Positions 61,688 through 64,000 of a DNA stretch of 64,000 nucleotides are shown piece by piece. Where the stretch lies: contig NZ_ATDP01000075.1 of NCBI RefSeq assembly GCF_000445105.1, positions 124,001-188,000 on the forward strand, written 5' to 3'. This DNA is from Sphingobium lactosutens DS20 (GTDB lineage: Bacteria; Pseudomonadota; Alphaproteobacteria; Sphingomonadales; Sphingomonadaceae). A program made the translations under genes and the position numbers. Each line of letters begins with the position of its first letter. Position 1 is the stretch's first letter. The notes under the pieces were generated by a model. The model made no database searches. It saw only the letters and a program-made list of their open reading frames with translations, and was not told the origin of the DNA.

Positions 61688-64000
61688 CTAGAAGTCCGCC
61701 TTGATGGTGAGGCCATAGGTGCGCGGGTCGCCTGGCTGGCCGGCGATGAGGCCCGTATTGCCGGGCGTGGTCGCCAGCACCTCCATATAATTTTGATCGA
61801 AGATGTTGCGCACCCAGCCATAGACATTGATTCCGTCGCTGTTGCGGAAGCCCAGGCGCAGATTGTTGAGGCTGTATCCCTTGATATCCATGGTGATGGA
61901 GCGCGACGCGTTGGACGAGAAGGTCGAGCGATAGCTGCCGTCCCAGCCGAGATAAAATTGCCCGTCCCCGCCCAGCACCGCGGTCGGGACGTTGAATTCC
62001 ACGCCATAGGACAGCGAATATTTGGAAATGCCGGGCAGCAACTGGCCGGATATGTCGCAGGTCGCGGGGCTGGAGGATCCGCCCGAGAGTTCGGGCGGGC
62101 AGGGGGCGTTGGTGAAGCGCAGATATTTAGGATCGGTATAGGCGCCGCTCGCATAGGCGTTGACGCGATCGGACGGGCGGACCGAAAAATCCGCCTCCAC
62201 GCCGCGCACCCGCACCTTGTCCGCATTGGCGAGATAGCCCCGCAGAACGCTGTTCTGGCCATTGTTGACGATCGCCTGATAATCGCGGATTTCGGTCCAG
62301 AAGCCGCTCAGGTTGAGCGTTGCGCGCCTGTCCCAGAATTGCGTTTTCAGGCCGACTTCATAATGATTGACCTTCTCCAGCTTGACGGTCGCCACGTTAA
62401 GCTGTGGGTTGCCGTTCGCGTCCAGCGGCACGCCGTTCAAATTGATGCCGCCAGATTTGAAGGCCCGCGACCAGGTGGCATAGGCCATCACATCGTCGCT
62501 GACTTCATAGGATGCCGTCAGGTCCCAGGACAGGTTCCAGTCACTGAACTTCGCGTCGAAAGACTGCGGCGCCAGCACGCCACGCTGCGCGACGATCCAG
62601 GGATCGGTGCTGGCGAAGGTGACGGTCTGACGCGTGCCGTCCGACGCGGTGCCGGTGACGACCGAATCATAGCTGCCGGTCTTGCGGTCATAGTTGAGCC
62701 GCAGCCCCGGCTGAAGGCTGAGCCGATCGGTCACATGCCAGGTCAGTTGCCCGAACAGCGCGGCGCTGCTGTTCTTGAGGCGAATGTCATTGTCGGCGGT
62801 CAGCCCTTCCAGCACGGCCGGGATCTGCGACAGCGGGCTGGATGGGTTGAGCAGCCATGCGCTGGCGTCTGCGCCCTGCACCTGGCTGCCGGTGGTGTGG
62901 ATCGTCTGGTGAAAGGCGAACGCGCCGACGACAAAGTCGATCGTCTGCCCTTCCTGCGCATAGCGCAGTTCCTGCGTCCATTGTTTCTGCTGGGTCGGGT
63001 TCTGCGATTTGGCGGTGATGTCGAGGCCGGTGAAATCGCGGTCGTTGGACGGCTGCCAATCCCAGTAGCGATAGGCCGAAACCGACGTCAGCGTGCCGGG
63101 GCCAAGGTCCCATTCGGCGCGCAGCGACGCGCCGCCCATTTCATTGCGGGCGCGCAGCGCAGCGTCGAGGTCGGTCAGGCGATCATAGGGATTGGTGCTC
63201 GGCACCTGATAGCCCAGCGCCGCCGTCAGCGCAGGATATTGGCGGTTGGCCGCGCGCTGGGTCGGGCCGTAGCCGGCATAGATTTGCGCGCAGCAGACCG
63301 GGTTCTGGAGGTTATAGTCGCCTGACAGGGTGAAGCTCAGCGTATCGGTGGCCTTCCACAGCAGGGAACCTTTGAGGCCCAGGAAATCCTGGCTGTTGAC
63401 GCGCTGATTGGTGGCGACATTGTAGATCGTGCCGTTTCGGTCGGTCACGGACGCGCCGATGCGCACCGCCAGCCGATCGGTAATCGGTCCCGACACCGTC
63501 GCCTTGGCCTGTTTGAAACCCAGATTGCCGACCGAGATTTCCGCCTTGCCTTCATAGCTGAAGCTGGGCGCGCGGGTGGTGATGTTGATCGCGCCGGCGG
63601 TCGTGTTCTTGCCATAGAGCGTGCCCTGCGGCCCGCGCAGCACCTCCACCTGTTCGATATCGACGAAATCCAGCGTCGCGGCGGCGACCCGGTTATAATA
63701 GACCTGGTCGATATAGATGCCCACGCCCTGTTCGATGCCGTCATTGGTGAGGCCAAGCGGCGCGCCGATGCCGCGAATGTTGATGGAGCTGTTGCGCGGG
63801 TTGGTGGAATAAAATTGCAGCGTCGGCTGCAACTGCGTCAGCCGCTGGATATTATAGCTGCCGGTCTGCTCGATCGCGTCAGCATTCAGGACAGAGACGG
63901 AGAGCGGCACATCCTGCAATTCTTCGGCGCGGCGGCGCGCGGTGACGACGATGGCGCCGCCGACGATGGCCGCGTCCGCCTGGTCCGGTGCGCTGTCCTG
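61688..64000 (-). CDS. TonB-dependent outer-membrane receptor, N-terminus beyond window
   Basis: The C-terminal 770 codons of a receptor whose start lies right of the window. The plug begins with IVVTARRRAEELQDVPLSVSV and continues to VEVLRGPQGTLYGKNTTAG; a long barrel ends in TYGLTIKADF with the terminal Phe. The GAINITTRAP-type plug is typical of sphingomonad receptors that import plant-derived or aromatic compounds. The ligand cannot be assigned. It is on the same strand as panB but a promoter between them is likely. Confidence 0.93.
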   Translation of the reverse strand, partial: QDSAPDQADAAIVGGAIVVTARRRAEELQDVPLSVSVLNADAIEQTGSYNIQRLTQLQPTLQFYSTNPRNSSINIRGIGAPLGLTNDGIEQGVGIYIDQVYYNRVAAATLDFVDIEQVEVLRGPQGTLYGKNTTAGAINITTRAPSFSYEGKAEISVGNLGFKQAKATVSGPITDRLAVRIGASVTDRNGTIYNVATNQRVNSQDFLGLKGSLLWKATDTLSFTLSGDYNLQNPVCCAQIYAGYGPTQRAANRQYPALTAALGYQVPSTNPYDRLTDLDAALRARNEMGGASLRAEWDLGPGTLTSVSAYRYWDWQPSNDRDFTGLDITAKSQNPTQQKQWTQELRYAQEGQTIDFVVGAFAFHQTIHTTGSQVQGADASAWLLNPSSPLSQIPAVLEGLTADNDIRLKNSSAALFGQLTWHVTDRLSLQPGLRLNYDRKTGSYDSVVTGTASDGTRQTVTFASTDPWIVAQRGVLAPQSFDAKFSDWNLSWDLTASYEVSDDVMAYATWSRAFKSGGINLNGVPLDANGNPQLNVATVKLEKVNHYEVGLKTQFWDRRATLNLSGFWTEIRDYQAIVNNGQNSVLRGYLANADKVRVRGVEADFSVRPSDRVNAYASGAYTDPKYLRFTNAPCPPELSGGSSSPATCDISGQLLPGISKYSLSYGVEFNVPTAVLGGDGQFYLGWDGSYRSTFSSNASRSITMDIKGYSLNNLRLGFRNSDGINVYGWVRNIFDQNYMEVLATTPGNTGLIAGQPGDPRTYGLTIKADF

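Noticed and set aside
1-64000. CRISPR array
   Set aside because: No regularly spaced direct repeats of 23-47 bp were seen, and no Cas-like gene. The repeats near 41981 and 50811 are too short or too few.

Overview
The window looks like the chromosome of a sphingomonad (Alphaproteobacteria, Sphingomonadaceae; Sphingobium or Sphingomonas type). It is G+C-rich and carries two large TonB-dependent receptors, a class II DAHP synthase, the gene order PCMT-like / TolC / PopZ (DUF2497) / ValS, and the order panB / TPR protein / BamB / Der. Genus-level placement is inference from protein style and gene order, not from a search.

Left chromosomal arm (1-16,342): the start of a DAHP synthase, a cytochrome b561-YceI fusion, an alkaline-phosphatase-superfamily phosphodiesterase with a TonB receptor, a thioesterase, a DUF983 protein, pabB with a pabC-like lyase, an aspartate aminotransferase, a small membrane protein overlapping a secreted MsrA, an MDR-family oxidoreductase, infC, thrS and a SAM methyltransferase. 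Three clear intrinsic terminators separate the transcription units.

Mobile island (about 16,343-42,145, 25.8 kb): it is bounded on the right by an intact tRNA-Cys(GCA) gene and on the left by a 22-nt copy of that gene's 3' end. A P4-type tyrosine integrase lies beside the tRNA, with an AlpA-like regulator or excisionase nearby. It has a TrwA/TrwB/TrwC-like mobilization block (ribbon-helix-helix-type protein, coupling ATPase, MobF relaxase-helicase) but no mating-pair-formation genes, so it is best read as an integrative mobilizable element. Its cargo is mostly conflict-related: an ArdC antirestriction protein with an ECF-like sigma factor and two nucleotidyltransferases (one fused to HEPN), an IS110 element, a two-gene adenine methylase plus small nuclease-like protein, a large single-chain Type IIG/ISP-like restriction-modification protein, and a compact three-gene operon of a DUF262 (ParB/GmrS-like) protein, an AAA/DUF3696 ATPase and an unrecognised 281-aa protein. 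That operon has a palindromic candidate operator at its promoter and is the best candidate here for a little-described defence system.

Right chromosomal arm (42,220-64,000): a PCMT-like protein, TolC, PopZ, an S9 peptidase, NnrU and ValS, whose gene carries a conspicuous A+T-rich patch near its 3' end; a REP-type inverted repeat; a MATE transporter; a HerA-like ATPase; an acyltransferase; a luciferase-like flavin oxidoreductase; an Hpt protein; a TusA-like protein; Der; BamB; a TPR membrane protein; PanB; and a second TonB-dependent receptor cut by the window end.

All functional calls rest on motifs, lengths and context read directly from the sequence; no database search was possible.
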